Assembly: GCF_019320115.1 (NCBI RefSeq)
Contig: NC_089593.1
Coordinates: forward strand, 15,404,789 to 15,468,788
Direction of reading: 5' to 3'
Length of the DNA: 64,000 nt
Source of the DNA: Miscanthus floridulus
Taxonomy: Eukaryota; Streptophyta; Magnoliopsida; Poales; Poaceae
Part shown: positions 47,503 through 59,096 of the stretch, one piece after another
Layout: the number at the start of each line of letters is the position of its first letter
Position numbering within the stretch: the first letter of the stretch is position 1
Notes under the pieces: model-generated
The model's input: the letters and a program-made list of their open reading frames with translations, nothing else
Databases searched by the model: none
What the model was told of the DNA's origin: nothing
Program-made: the position numbers and the translations under genes

Positions 47503-48348
47503 TCAACCTTCTAAGTTCAATCCAGCCTCTTGCCGAGCCCATAGAATCTCCATTGAGGGGGAATCTGTTGGAAGGCAGGTCAAGGAGCAACGGAACGTCA
47601 CTCGAGGGCTTTGCCGACCCTGTCGCAAAGCGACGGGATCGGATTCTGTCCGAACATCCCCGTTAGCGAGCTCATCAGGCACGTCACTCGAGCCGTCGAG
47701 GCAAGTGACGCTGCCTCAACCCCTCCAGTTGTGAAAAACTACGGACGGGGCGACAATCACAAAACGAGCCAACCCTTGACCAAATCCCCGCCATGCGCGG
47801 GGGCTCAGGGAAGGTCGGGCGAGCAATGGGACCAAATGCACGGTCATGGAACGATCGCCAAAATCCTAAATAGGGGGTATGCGTGAATACAAAAGTAAGT
47901 TCACTACCCTCGCTCCGGTCTCCAGTAACATCCGGCCCCAACGGCCGCAAGGGGTCAGATCTCACTCGGGGGCTGATAAAGGTACAAATACCTCCTTTCT
48001 TTTTTCAAAATAGTCATTGCATCAGACCTTTTCCTCGCGTCGAGACTATCGGCAAGGTTTGTGGGAACAGATAAACAAGCACGCCTGGTAAGACTGCAAA
48101 AAGCCCACGCCCAGATGACTACGGTAATTTTGCTCACCAGCACAATCAAAATTTCCCCTTATACACCTCGGGCCCTATAGTCTTAAGGAACGGAAAGATC
48201 GGATCGCATAAACCATTTTTCGAATGCAAAAGGGAAGAAAGTAAGCTCAAACGAACGAAACAAAGTTACTAATCTATTTTTGGACACGAAAGGACCGACA
48301 CTTGTCCACATATTATAGATAAATGTTTATCAAACTTATTCAAACTAA
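47503..48348 (+). other. Gypsy non-coding region between solo LTR and antisense ORF
   Basis: Continues the modules broken by the solo LTR (CCCATAGAATCTCCAT, GCGAGCTCAT, AGCCGTCGAGGCAAGTG), then another ACTCGGGGGCTGATA phrase at 47965 and a diverged copy of the GCTCACCAGCACAATC module. No protein recognised. Confidence 0.55.
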
Positions 48349-51300
48349 CTACTTCCTCGAAGGGAGAACCATGTCTTTCAGACTGTTTGCCAGGTTCCGC
48401 GCGATGGGAGTCACCGCCTTCTCAATCTCATCCAACTCGGAGTTTTCGTAGCCTGGCGCAAAGCCGAGGCTCATTACCTCCAAGTTGATTTGTCGATCAT
48501 AATGAGAGCGGGCATCAGTAAAGGCTTGGGTGATCCCGGCATGAAAGGCATCCTCCTCAAGCTATCCCACCCGCGCCGTGATAGCCGCGGCATGGGCCGC
48601 AAGTGAGTTGGTTCCCTCCGGCCGTGCCACCCCTAGGTCATCGAAGACCACCCCGACGACGGCGCGTAGAAGAACGTGCTCGTCACTCTTGGCCTGAAGA
48701 GTCCCCCGCACCTTGGCAAGCTCTGTGCCCAGCCTGGCAGAGATGCTCTCGGCCTCCAACCTTTGGGTCATCATGACTCCAAGATCCACTTGGAGGGAGC
48801 TGACCACCTAACGCTCCTCGTCGTGCTCTCGAAAGGCCCGATCGCGCTCCTCACGGACTGTGCCGCGCTCTGAGCGGAGTCTTTTCATAGTCTGGTGTAG
48901 CTCGTCTCGCTCCCTGCACAGCCGGGCAATCACCTCAGCATCCTGATCCGCCCTCTGCTATAGTGCCGTGGACCTGTCCTCGGCTTTCAGCTCGAGATTC
49001 CGCTCCATCTCTAGCTCATCTAGGAGTTCGACGGCCCGCTGGCTGGCCTCGGCATCCTTCTGGAGCAGCTCGTCTTGGTCCTTTCAGACCCTGGCGGCCG
49101 CCTCCTCGTCCTGCTGCACCCTCGTCGACAGATCCTGGAACATCCCATGGATCTCCTCCGTGTCCCGACGCGCCTCGGCTTCCCGCTGTTGGGTGGCAGC
49201 AAGCTGGGCGCCCACATCTCTGTGCAGCCGGGCCTCCTCGGTGAGGCGGTCCCATTCCGCCTTCTGCTCATGGAGGAACCGGGATTTCTCCCAGCTACGA
49301 GCAATGAGGGACTGAAAAGAAGACCAATGTCAAAAATACAAAAATACATGAAGAAAGAAGAAAGCGAGGAGATCAAGCGGATACCCGGCCATTCAGAACG
49401 ATGATGTCACGCAGGACGCTCCTGGCTTGGTTCAGGACATCCATCATCACCGAGATCCCTTCGTTGAGACTCCCCCGCTCTATGCTCTATGTAGCATCGT
49501 CGAGCGAGAAAAGGGTCGAAGTTGGATCTCGGGGATCCATCCACTAGAGCGGCAGCTCGCCCCGCGCGAGTGAGCGGCTGCCCCCCAACATTAGGGCCGA
49601 GGGCGACCTCCCGTTGGTCCTCTCCACCACCGCCACGGCGCCCGAGGACCCTCCGGCCGTGTCCCCCTCCATCCAGCCCGCCTCGGGTTCCGTCGCTTGG
49701 GCCACCAGAGGCGGGGATTGCGCCGCCCCCTCGGACATCACCGTGGCTGTGTCCGGCTGCTCCTGGCTCGGCGTGGTCGTGGCCACCTCCGCTTGCAACA
49801 CCGGAGCCTCAACTTGCTGTGCCACGCCCACCACAGAGGGCGCCACAAGCACGGGCGGCAGCCCCGTCTGCTCTAACATAGGCGGCGGTGTCACCTCCGC
49901 CGTCGTCTGCTCGGCGACCCCCGAGGACACTTCTTCAGCCCCGACGCCTGCTTGACCCGCCGAGGGCACAGACGCCCCCGCAGGCGGCACCTGACCTGCC
50001 GACGAGGCCGCAACATCGGTTCTGCTCCTGCCCGAAATAGGAGCAACGTCAGGCGACGGGACCCATACCGCCTGAAGAGCAACACTCTTCTTGGGCGCCA
50101 GCACCAAAGAATAGCCCATCGCAAGAGTCTGCAAGAGGTAAAAGGCATAAGGCCAAACAGAAAAACAGAAAAACACGAAAACAGAGGAATCAAAGACTTA
50201 CTCTAGCGCTGTTGGGCGGTAGGATCGTTTTGAGGACGAACCCCCGGTTTCCTGCTCCAACTCGTCTGGGCGGGACCGTTTCGAGCCTGCCCCTTGCTCT
50301 CGGGCAGGGGGGCTCATCTCCCTTGTCTCCGAGGGCGCGGCGGCGGAGCCACCCCCCTCTATCAGCACCTCGAGAGCGGAGGCAGATCCACTCGCCCCTA
50401 TCAACTCATGGGGCGCGGCGGCAGATCCGTCCGCCCCTATCAACTCGTGGGGCGCGGCGGTAGATCCGCCTCCCCCCATCCACCAGTCCTCCGCCGGCCC
50501 CTGGGTGTGGTGGCTGATCCGCCCGCTCCCACCGGTCCGGAGGATGGGCCAATGGTTTGGCCCGTCTCCACTGGCCTCACGAACTCACTTCCCCCCACGT
50601 GGAACGGGAAGGGTCCCTACGTGGACAATTGGGTGCCCGTCAGCGAATCCTCGCCCTCCAAGATGTCCCAATCCACGTCGGCAACTACCTCATCAAAATC
50701 CTCATCGTCGTCATCATCACTGCCTGTCTCCTCTCCTCGATCCCACACTTGTTGCTTCCGTAGCATTTTCTTCTTCTTGAGCTCCCTCGTCCTCCTATCC
50801 CACTCGGCCACGGTGCGATTCGCTGTCGCTAGGATCCGGTCCTTCGATAGCGGAGCTAGGCTATCCCCGAGGACGAGTCTCTTTGGCTGGTCCCGCTATC
50901 CTGAGGTCAGCCTCAAGGGGTTAGAAATTCAAGAAAAGAGGAGGCACGGGAAAAGGGAACTTATGAAATCAATGAACCCCGGCTCTGGCCGCATTGGGGG
51001 GGTGCCTCGGCACCAGATACACGAAATCAAGGACAACACCGGCGTTGTCCTTCGAAGGTTCCATCGCCTCCTTGATCCGCTGTGCCACTTCGGTGGGGGG
51101 GAGCACTTCGTCGACGAGCGCCGTCCCTTTAGGCGACGCCCCGGGCGCCATCAGGAACAAGGGGAGCGCGCGGCTCATCAGTGGCACCACCCTCCATGTA
51201 TGGTAGGCACCGATGATCCCCGATCCCTTCATGCCCCTCTCCTTCAGAATTTGGAGGGCGGCAAAATGGTCCTTGATCCTCTTCTTATCTTTGTCCGAGA

Positions 51301-51874
51301 CACCCCACTTCCACGACCCTGGGACATCTTCGATGACGCGCCCGGAGAACACCGGCAAGGGGGCAGCCACGTCATCCTTGACGTAAAACCACTGCGAACG
51401 CCACCCCTTGTTGGAGGTCGACAAACGCATCGACGGGTAGTTGTTCACCCGGTTGTTGCGTAGATGAATGCTGGCACATCCCATCGGCATGCTCAGCTCT
51501 TGCTTCCCAACCCGCTTCTTCGACAGGTTGACGGCGAAGAGATACCGCCACAAATCAAAGTGGGGACTAATCCCCAGGAACCCTTCACACAGAGCGATGA
51601 ACGCCGCAATGTGCTAGACCCCATTGGGAGTAAGGTGCTACAACTCCACCTGGTAGTAATCCAATAGCCCCTGAAGGAACTTATGAGTAGGTACGGCGAA
51701 TCCCTGCTCGTGGAAGTGAGCAAAGGACACGACATATCCTTCGGGCGGCGACGGCTTGTCCTCATCGCTAGGCAGCCGCCACTCCTCGACGACGGTCAAT
51801 GGGCAAAGGAGGCCACGACGAACGAGGCCCTCTAGGAGCTGAGGGGTGATGTTGGATCTGCACCATGGCTCCAT
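48349..51874 (-). pseudogene. Antisense extra ORF of Tat Gypsy ('putative gypsy-type transposase' domain plus coiled coil)
   Basis: The reading starts MEPWCRSNITPQLLEGLVRR at 51874 and continues in one frame to about 50970: EGYVVSFAHFHEQGFAVPTH, KKRVGKQELSMPMGCASIHL, RSQWFYVKDDVAAPLPVF, AYHTWRVVPLMSRALPLFLM. This matches my memory of the plant 'transposase (putative), gypsy type' domain. Two TAG codons (near 51638 and 51614) break it where Gln is usual. Further minus-strand segments follow: an acidic exon (50811-50617), a 13-residue repeat (GADGSAAAPHELI, 50480-50340), an Ala/Pro-rich part (50176-49544) and a coiled coil (49315-48349) ending KDMVLPSRK. Splice-like breaks near 49385 and 50180 suggest introns. 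Extra antisense ORFs between pol and the 3' LTR are known in the Tat lineage; their role is unknown. Despite the domain name there is no evidence of transposase activity. Confidence 0.7.
50340..50480. repeat. 39-bp tandem repeat within the antisense ORF
   Basis: Three diverged units contain GGGGCGCGGCGGCAGATCC, CGCCCCTATCAACTC and GTGG. The period is a multiple of three and encodes 13-residue repeats on the minus strand. Confidence 0.8.
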
Positions 51875-52499
51875 TGAAACGATGGGGAAGGGGGTGGATG
51901 CGAGCTTGATGGCGGCCGCAATGCGGATGCGAGCTTGACGGCGGCAGCGATGCGGGTGTGGGAGGCTCAGGCGATTTGCGGTAGAGGTTGAAGATGCGAA
52001 GGCGAGGAGGCAAAGTACGGAACCCTGGGGGCGAACCCCGTGGTTTTATAGGGGCGATGGATGCGAGAAGCGCAACCGTCCACCTCGGTCTCCGAGCCCG
52101 CCACGATACTCCACCACGTCACGTCGCTGGATATGCGCCCACGATCCCTATCCTTTCCCACCAAGATCGCGCTGGGCGTTTCGCCTTCCCAAGCAGACCA
52201 TGACTCTTTTCCCACAGAGGGGATGAGGGTCAAAAAGCTTCTTCTCCGGCCCACCTGGGCCCAGGAGTCCAAGGGCCGACCCAACAGTCTCAACGGCCGT
52301 CCCAACGAGGGATGGGCCCACGAGCGACCAGGACTCAGGCACACAAGCCTCAAGGGAGCCTCGATGCGCAATCAAGTCCCAACCGGGCAAACCTTGGGTG
52401 AATCCCCGTGAACGGGATACCAAGATTTCCTTCAAACTATCCAGATTAACAAAAAACCCAATCTCACAGCCATACCCGCGAAGGGTCCAAAATTACCCT
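51875..52499. other. Upstream region of the antisense ORF
   Basis: No coding match. It lies between the antisense start codon at 51874 and the repeats next to LTR Y, so it would hold any antisense promoter. No clear TATA box was seen on the minus strand. Confidence 0.4.
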
Positions 52500-52715
52500 C
52501 CGGGCGATTATATCCGAATCACCCGGGGGCTAACCCCGGGCGATTCTGCTCGAATCACCCGGAGGCTCGAGGGCTACACCCGTCGGGTGCGCTTGCGCGC
52601 ACCTTCTGGCGAATCGAAATACTCCCCGGGCGATTCGGGCTACGCCCTTCGGGTGCGCTCGCGCGCACCCTCTGGCGAATCGAAATACCCCCCGGGGGAT
52701 TCTACCCGAATCACC
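52500..52715. repeat. Tandem repeat before LTR Y (GGGCGATT...CGAATCACCCG)
   Basis: Units combine CCGGGCGATT, CGAATCACCCGG and, twice, GGTGCGCTCGCGCGCACC followed by CTGGCGAATCGAAATAC. The GGTGCGC..GCGCACC part is itself a hairpin. The array ends at the polypurine tract. Confidence 0.75.
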
Positions 52716-52733
52716 CGAGGACTCGGGGGCTAC
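52716..52733 (+). other. Polypurine tract before LTR Y
   Basis: CGAGGACTCGGGGGCTAC lies directly before the TG of LTR Y; the ACTCGGGGGCT phrase is typical of Tat elements. Similar phrases also occur internally at 42276 and 47957. Confidence 0.7.
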
Positions 52734-52859
52734 TGTTGGAGACCTAATACCGGGGTACCCAATGAGGTGGAATTAATAACCATCGAACGTTGACACTTCC
52801 GGTCAGACAAAAACGCTACTACACTTCTTGCCCGAACAACGGAAGATTGGTTCCGCCTC

Positions 52860-53080
52860 ACCCGACCACCGAGGGCTAAGACTCTGCTTTGCTCAACGTC
52901 TGAGGGTTGGCTCCGCCTCGCCCGATGGCTGAGGGCTGGCTTCGCCTCACTCGAACGCCTGAGGGCTGGCTCCGCCTCGCCCGACGTCTGGGGGCTGGCT
53001 CCGCCTCGCCCGACGCCTGAGGGCTTGCTCCGCCTCGCCCAACGGCTGAGGACAGGCTTCGTCTCGCCCGATGGCTACAC
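52860..53080. repeat. 30-bp tandem repeat in LTR Y
   Basis: Six to seven units of the form CTGAGGGCTGGCTCCGCCTC plus GCCCGACG, with point differences. Confidence 0.85.
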
Positions 53081-53640
53081 CCTGTTCCTTCATAAATACG
53101 AGCACAGGGTATGACAAGACATTTGAGTCAACCGTGGTACCGAGGGCCATGCCCTGCATGCCTGCGGGAAGGTACTGGCAGGATACAACAGGACGGGCGC
53201 TTTAGGCCCTTTCCGACCTGACAGAGCCCGAACAGTGTTGTAGGCGCCGACTTTGGTCCCACAGTGTTGTAGGCGCCGCCATCAGCCCTCGGATGCGGAT
53301 ACTAACATGAGCATACGACAACCACTACGATCCAAGACAGAGCTCACATCATCCATAGTGACGGACGTATGGTCACTTCCCCATCTACTCCTCGAAGGGT
53401 CACAGCTTGGCTCTCTGGCGCGCCGCACCGTCCGCCGATGTAGGATGGGACGCACCCACTTGCTAAAGGAGGCTAGGGCAGGACCCTATAAGGATCAGCG
53501 AACATGCCATCTCTGACACGGTCTGCCATGTTAGCAGAGCAGACACAGGGGAAAAGGAAGACCCGGCTCCCTCGAAGGACCTTCTCTACCTTTGGTTTTT
53601 TCCTCTTTCTCCTGTTTGTAACCCCTGCTCCCCCCTTGGT

Positions 53641-53650
53641 CTATAAAAGG
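53641..53650 (+). promoter_or_regulatory. TATA box in LTR Y
   Basis: CTATAAAAGG sits about 300 bp before the LTR end, the same relative place as in LTR X. Confidence 0.6.
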
Positions 53651-53945
53651 GAGGGCAGGGCACCCCACTAAGGGGACCGATCGTTTTGACACACAGCCAA
53701 GCAGCAACCGAGCTCTTGGCGTCCTTTCGACCTTTCCATCAGAGACTTGGGACATGTCCCTCTCTCGACCGTTTGTACCCCCTACTACAAACCTTTTTCG
53801 GTACTAATAACATGAGCAGCAGCAAACTGAACGTAGGGACATTCTACCCAAACCAGTATAAACCTTGTGTCCTTTAGTACACCATCCGAGCCTAACGCGC
53901 AACAATTATAAATTTACTAGTCGGTGCTTGTTCGAAACACCGACA

Positions 53946-54235
53946 CATTGTAACCAAGATTTCCATAAAGGAAGGCAAGTGTAGCTGTTCCCTGAAGGAT
54001 GAAAGGGTGGCAAAGGGATCACTGTGGAGATGAGGTGCAAGCCCTAGAGTGTTTCAGTAGGCTGTGGCAAAAGGACACATCAAGAAGAGATGTACCTGAC
54101 TTTCTTCAGTTGCTGAATTACAAAGTACATAGTTGTAACCATCAAGAGCCATATACTTTCGCTTTAGGAGCTCTCTTTAAGGTTGCTCTTATGTGTCCAG
54201 TGATAGTTGGATCCTATTGCCACATGTCCATCTAA
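53946..54235 (-). pseudogene. LINE 3' end: zinc-binding RT-associated domain fragment
   Basis: On the minus strand, split over frames: GHIRATLKRAPKAKVYG, then DGYNYVLCNSATEES, VHLFLMCPFATAY. The CxxC...HLFLxCPFA pattern is the C-terminal zinc-binding domain (zf-RVT) of plant LINE reverse transcriptases. Frameshifts and stops are present. It abuts the end of LTR Y and lies on the strand opposite the LINE at 6.6-11.4 kb, so it is a different copy. Confidence 0.65.
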
Positions 54236-55060
54236 AATCAGGTTGAATTCGATGGCAGCTTAAAAATGTTTCGTCACATTTGTTCAAGAGCTATAGTTAT
54301 CTGGATTTTTAAGTTTAATGGCCACAAGTATAATTCTCACTATAGTCCAACAACTATAGTTATCTGGTGTTTAGTTGTTTTTTCTTGCCTTTTCTATAGT
54401 CGTTTTTTCCAGTACCGTGTTTCTTTGGTTGCTTTCAGTGATCTCCCAGGTTCTGCAGTTATTCTTTTTTCTGCTAGTTGTCTGGTTAGACATAGTGGCA
54501 GGTTTTCGCAAGCAGAACCGGAGGGACGAGTCCTATAATTTTTGAAACTTTTTGTTTTTCCTGATCTAATATATACACCGACAAATCTCTTGTCACTCTT
54601 TCTAAAAAAAATACCATTTTTCCCTTTCCATGAGATATCTATTTAATTATATGTGAAACATATAGATGAGTCCTTCCATATCACAATATCTTTTACGGAT
54701 TTTTTAAATGAAGAATTACTTATACGCTACTCCGTCCGCCCTGCAATATAATGCATTCTAAAAAGTTTAAGACAACTTAAAGGAACACTCAAATGACACA
54801 AGTACCTATTGATTGTTCCAATTAAGGAGTTTCTCCTCAAATCATGGTTTCATTTTTAACAAACTTTGCCAAAACTAGGCATTGTCGTTATATAAAATGC
54901 GTTATATTTCAGTATAAATTTTAGAAGTCACAATACACTATATTTTACGACGGAGGGAGTAGTGAACTAGTGATAACAGAAAATCTACTTCATTTACGTT
55001 TATATATCAATAGATTCTTACTACTTATTCCCTTCTTTAATTTCAATATCCTACAGAGCA
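54236..55060. other. Region upstream of the kinase gene with a MITE
   Basis: AT-rich and without coding match apart from the Stowaway at 54730-54959. Presumably holds the kinase promoter; no confident TATA box was chosen. Confidence 0.45.
54730..54959. mobile_element. Stowaway MITE, 230 bp
   Basis: Left end CTCCGTCCGCCCTGCAATAT and right end TATTTTACGACGGAGGGAG are Stowaway-type inverted ends, flanked by TA on both sides (54728-54729 and 54960-54961). Confidence 0.8.
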
Positions 55061-55509
55061 ATGGAAGTCCTGGAGCGCATGCTTGACGGAAGCCATATGC
55101 CAGATTGTCTTCCCTCATCACTTCTAAAGTATATCACGCAAAATTTCTCTTATGAGAGAATGGTTGGTAGCGGTCGATGTGGGAAGGTCTACAAGGTAAA
55201 CTTTAGTCTTGGTTTGATCTGTGCTTCAAATTTTCTTACTGCATGTCCAAACTCTATCTAAGTGCTGTTAAGCAATTAAACTGCAGGGGATCCTCGGCAA
55301 CAGGATTATTGCTGTTAAGAGGCTTGAGAGCCACACAATCGAAGAAAGGATGATTTACCGGGAGGTTGAATTCATGATGTTGGTTAAACACCCAAATGTT
55401 TTACGGTTTCTAGGTTATTGTTTTGATACTGTAGGACGAATTTTGAAATTTGAACGAAAACTAGTTATGGCAGAGCATCGGGAAAGATTGCTCTGTTTCG
55501 AATATGTTA

Positions 55510-55783
55510 GGCCCTGTTTAGTTCATCCTAAATCCAAACTTTGGCACTATGCAAAAAGAAGATTTTCCATCACATCAAACTTGTGGTACATGCATTGAGT
55601 ATTAAATGTTGACGAAATCAAAAACTAATTGCACAGTTTGGTTGTACTTTGCGAGACGAACGTTTTAAGCCTAATTAGTCAACGTTTGGACAATTATTAC
55701 CAAATACAAACGAAATGCTACAGTAGCTACTGTAGCTACAGGCGCTACGGCGGCGCCGATTCTGGCATCAACTAAATGAGGGC
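55510..55783. mobile_element. Tourist-like (PIF/Harbinger) MITE inside kinase exon 2, 274 bp
   Basis: Left end GGCCCTGTTTAGTT and right end AACTAAATGAGGGC are inverted copies. TTA flanks both sides (55507-55509, 55784-55786). Without the MITE and one TTA the exon reads on in frame from CFEYV to [10 protein letters not shown], the conserved hinge segment of this kinase family. Confidence 0.9.
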
Positions 55784-55802
55784 TTAGTAATGGAAGCCTT
55801 GA

Positions 55803-56345
<543 letters not shown>

Positions 56346-56778
56346 TGAGCTGCGCACATTAGTAAGCTGTACTTTTGTGTTTTATGACATTTACTTTCTC
56401 TGATTTTTCCTTCTGCTATCATGCATGGATGTTTTCATGCAGAGGATATTATGCTCCGGAATATCTAGATCATGGCAAAATGTCAGCTAGGTCCAACATT
56501 TATAGTCTTGGTGTCATAATCATAAAGATAGTGACAGGAAGTAAGAAGAGGCCCAGTATAAACAATGTAAGTGATTTATCTTACCATTGCACAGAAAATA
56601 CACCTTTTTTATAATTACGAAAAAAATCCATCTTGGGTCATCCGTTTCCATGCTTTAGAATTATGTCCAGCGCATCCAGTTCTTAATGGACCTTTCTTCT
56701 CAGAGGTTGTGTGAAACATGGGTAAAATGTGGAATTGAACAAGGAAAATTTCTGTTGGTAGCTTCCACAGCGGACTGA

Positions 56779-57053
56779 GAGTGTCCGCAGTGGGCGGACC
56801 GTAGCCGGTTCTATACAATAAATGCAACGATAGTACCGGCTTCTATACACTGTGAGCTCGAGTCGATGGAGAACTTGCTCCCATCTATCGAACCCGGCTC
56901 CTTGAAATAAAGAAATCATGCACTCTCTCTTGTCTCTCTTGCCATTGCTGCTCCTATAGATCCAGAGTGGGTACGATACATTGTGGCTTATTTACTAGAT
57001 GGAGTCACATCATACTTTAGGAATAGGGCTGGTTCGATACACTACGGGTGCTC
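56779..57053. mobile_element. MITE in kinase intron 4, TSD TGA
   Basis: The ends GAGTGTCCGCAGTG and CACTACGGGTGCTC are imperfect 14-bp inverted repeats flanked by TGA (56776-56778, 57054-57056). Tourist-like by end sequence; superfamily not certain. Confidence 0.65.
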
Positions 57054-57162
57054 TGAGGAGCTACATGCTGCAATTTTCCATACACCCATGAATTCAAATA
57101 CTACTGTTTGCGAAAACAGCAAGTGTACTGACTAAAAACCGTGAAACAAAGGGTATAAGATA

Positions 57163-57417
57163 CTCGCTCCGTCTCAAAATAAATACACATCTCACTTTTC
57201 GAGAAGTCAAATTTTTTACTAGAAATATATATAAAAAATAGTATCTATATTTGTATTTTCAAATAAGAGTTTTTTACGAAAGTATATTCCACATTTAATC
57301 TAATGATAATTATTATATATCATAAATATAAGTATATTTTTGTATATATTTGACCGAACTTAGAAATGTTTGACTTCTCGAGAAGCGAGATATGCGTTTA
57401 TTTTGGGACGGATAGTG
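57163..57417. mobile_element. Stowaway-like MITE in kinase intron 4
   Basis: Left CTCGCTCCGTCTCAAAATAA and right TTATTTTGGGACGGATAGTG pair as inverted ends, flanked by TA. An internal facing pair (CACTTTTCGAGAAGTCAAA and TTTGACTTCTCGAGAAGCG) extends the stem. Confidence 0.75.
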
Positions 57418-58322
57418 TAGTTAATATGTCCTTCAAGTGCAGGTTTCAAGTTCATCTTTGAAAGTACTAGATGTGAAAACGTACAGAGCCCCAGTTACCT
57501 GTTTTTTTTTCACCCGAAAAATTGCAGTTTACGTTAAATAGGTCAGATGTGCATTTGAGCATTTGCACACTGTATGTATCCACATAATACTTGGGCTTCT
57601 ATTTCGCCTTTGTCGTGTGAAAGGTGCTTAGAAGATGGAGGCACCGGTGGAATAAATCGGCGAGGTATACACCACTTTGGTACCACGAAGTCACTAAATG
57701 CCTCGAGTTGGCATTAAGGTGCACGGACAAGAATCCAATACAAAGGCCAAATATTATGGATATAACAAGTGAACTTCTCGCATCTGACTCGGTAAGCTTG
57801 CGTCCACCCATCGATCTCAAGAGGCTTTTAAGCCTTCTATTTGACAAGCCTGCAAAACTACCACATATGGAATATGTATCCCATGGTAATATAATCCGCT
57901 CTCCTCCGTTTCTGGCGCAGATAAATTCTTGCTCGGATGACATGCTTGGAATCGAGCCGCTGGAGCTTCATTTTCCCATTGAGCTTAACAGACAACAATC
58001 ACGCTCAATTCAGTTGACCAACGATACAGATCATTACATTGCGTTCATGATCGGAACAACAGGCTTATTAGCATACAGAACGCAACCAGACAAAGAAGTT
58101 GTTCCACCAAGATCCATGCATAGTGTCACCATAACGTTGCAGGCGCAGGAGAAGAAACCTGGAACTGTAATTACACACCGGAAGAAGGATAAGTTCACTG
58201 TTCTGAGTACTACAGTGGACGAGGGCGTCACAGCCGCAGATATAAGCGAAGACATGTTCGATGAAGAGGAGGATAAAGTCGTTGATAAGGTGAGTGTGAC
58301 GGCCATTTTGGGCACGCAGTAA

Positions 58323-59096
58323 TTACCGGAAGAACCCCCAAAATTTGCGTGCAAAGGCATCTTGCGAGCACATTTATTATCAGATTGGAGATTTGCTTAT
58401 AGTTTCCTCTACTTTGCGTCGCAAGGGGCCTACATACAATTTATACTGTATCTAATGGGTATGCAGAGCGTGCTTGCAGGTTTAGCTTGTGCTTCTTGTT
58501 TCATGTCCAAGTATGTTTGTTTGTTTTCTTTTCATCCCCGAACATTTATCACCATAAATAAAATGGATATTGTAAGGCAACAGCTAGACGAAGTATTATT
58601 AAGGAGAACAGTTTCGACATTTTATATATCCGGCCCATTAATCATATCTTAAGTCCATTGGAAGGAGGAACGTTTATAATTTATCTGACCACATCAGAGC
58701 TTGTTTTGACTGTGCTTGTATCCAACTTAACCCACGTGTTAGTAAATTTTTAATCAAAATTCACTTGACACACGTGGATTAGGGTGGCTAGAAGAGCAGC
58801 TAAGTAAAGCCTCAATTGATTCCTCAACTTGCTTGATTCTTGCAATGTTTAAGGAGTATATATATATGATCGTGGATTATTTATTGCTGGCTGGTTTGGT
58901 GTGATAGAAAAATACTGTTCTGACTGAAAATTTACGATCGTTTACGACTAAGCGAACGGGCTTTCTCTAGCCATTTTTTTTGCGTCCAGTGAATGTGATG
59001 ACCCGTTCTGGCTTTTTCAGGGATGCAGTGTAGTCACTTCCTAATAAAGGCAACTCATGACACAAGCGGTGTTATTACCTTTTCTTTAAATATATA
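58323..59096. other. Downstream of the kinase, no gene
   Basis: Probably 3' UTR followed by intergenic DNA. A short remnant of the GTTCGCTT-type MITE lies at about 58915-58965. No coding match in the small ORFs. Confidence 0.45.

Larger units (their letters stand above)
33681..53945 (+). mobile_element. Chimeric Ty3/Gypsy (Tat-type) structure with unlike LTRs
   Basis: Order on the plus strand: LTR X (33681-34941), primer-binding site, gag1 (to about 37000), a junction, gag2 and pol (to 42185), non-coding region with antisense ORFs and a nested solo LTR (45019-47497), PPT, LTR Y (52734-53945). LTR X and LTR Y share layout but are not copies of each other, and the flanks (CGCCT left, CATTG right) do not form a duplication. 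The structure is read as two elements of the same lineage joined by deletion at about 37000. Confidence 0.75.
52734..53945 (+). repeat. LTR Y (3' LTR), 1212 bp
   Basis: Starts TGTTGGAGACCTAATACCGG and ends TTCGAAACACCGACA. It contains a 30-bp tandem repeat (52860-53080) and a TATA box (CTATAAAAGG, 53641-53650). The layout is the same as LTR X, and some 3' phrases are shared (AACCAGTATAAACCTTGTGTC-like), but most of the sequence is different. Confidence 0.85.

Noticed and set aside
46008..47666. ORFs within the solo LTR (46008-46304, 47151-47666)
   Set aside because: They fall in an LTR that continues through them with palindrome clusters and TCATC-bounded ends; no domain is visible.
33676..53950. 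Target-site duplication for the whole 33681-53945 Gypsy
   Set aside because: Flanking pentamers are CGCCT and CATTG; they do not match, so it is not treated as one integrated element.
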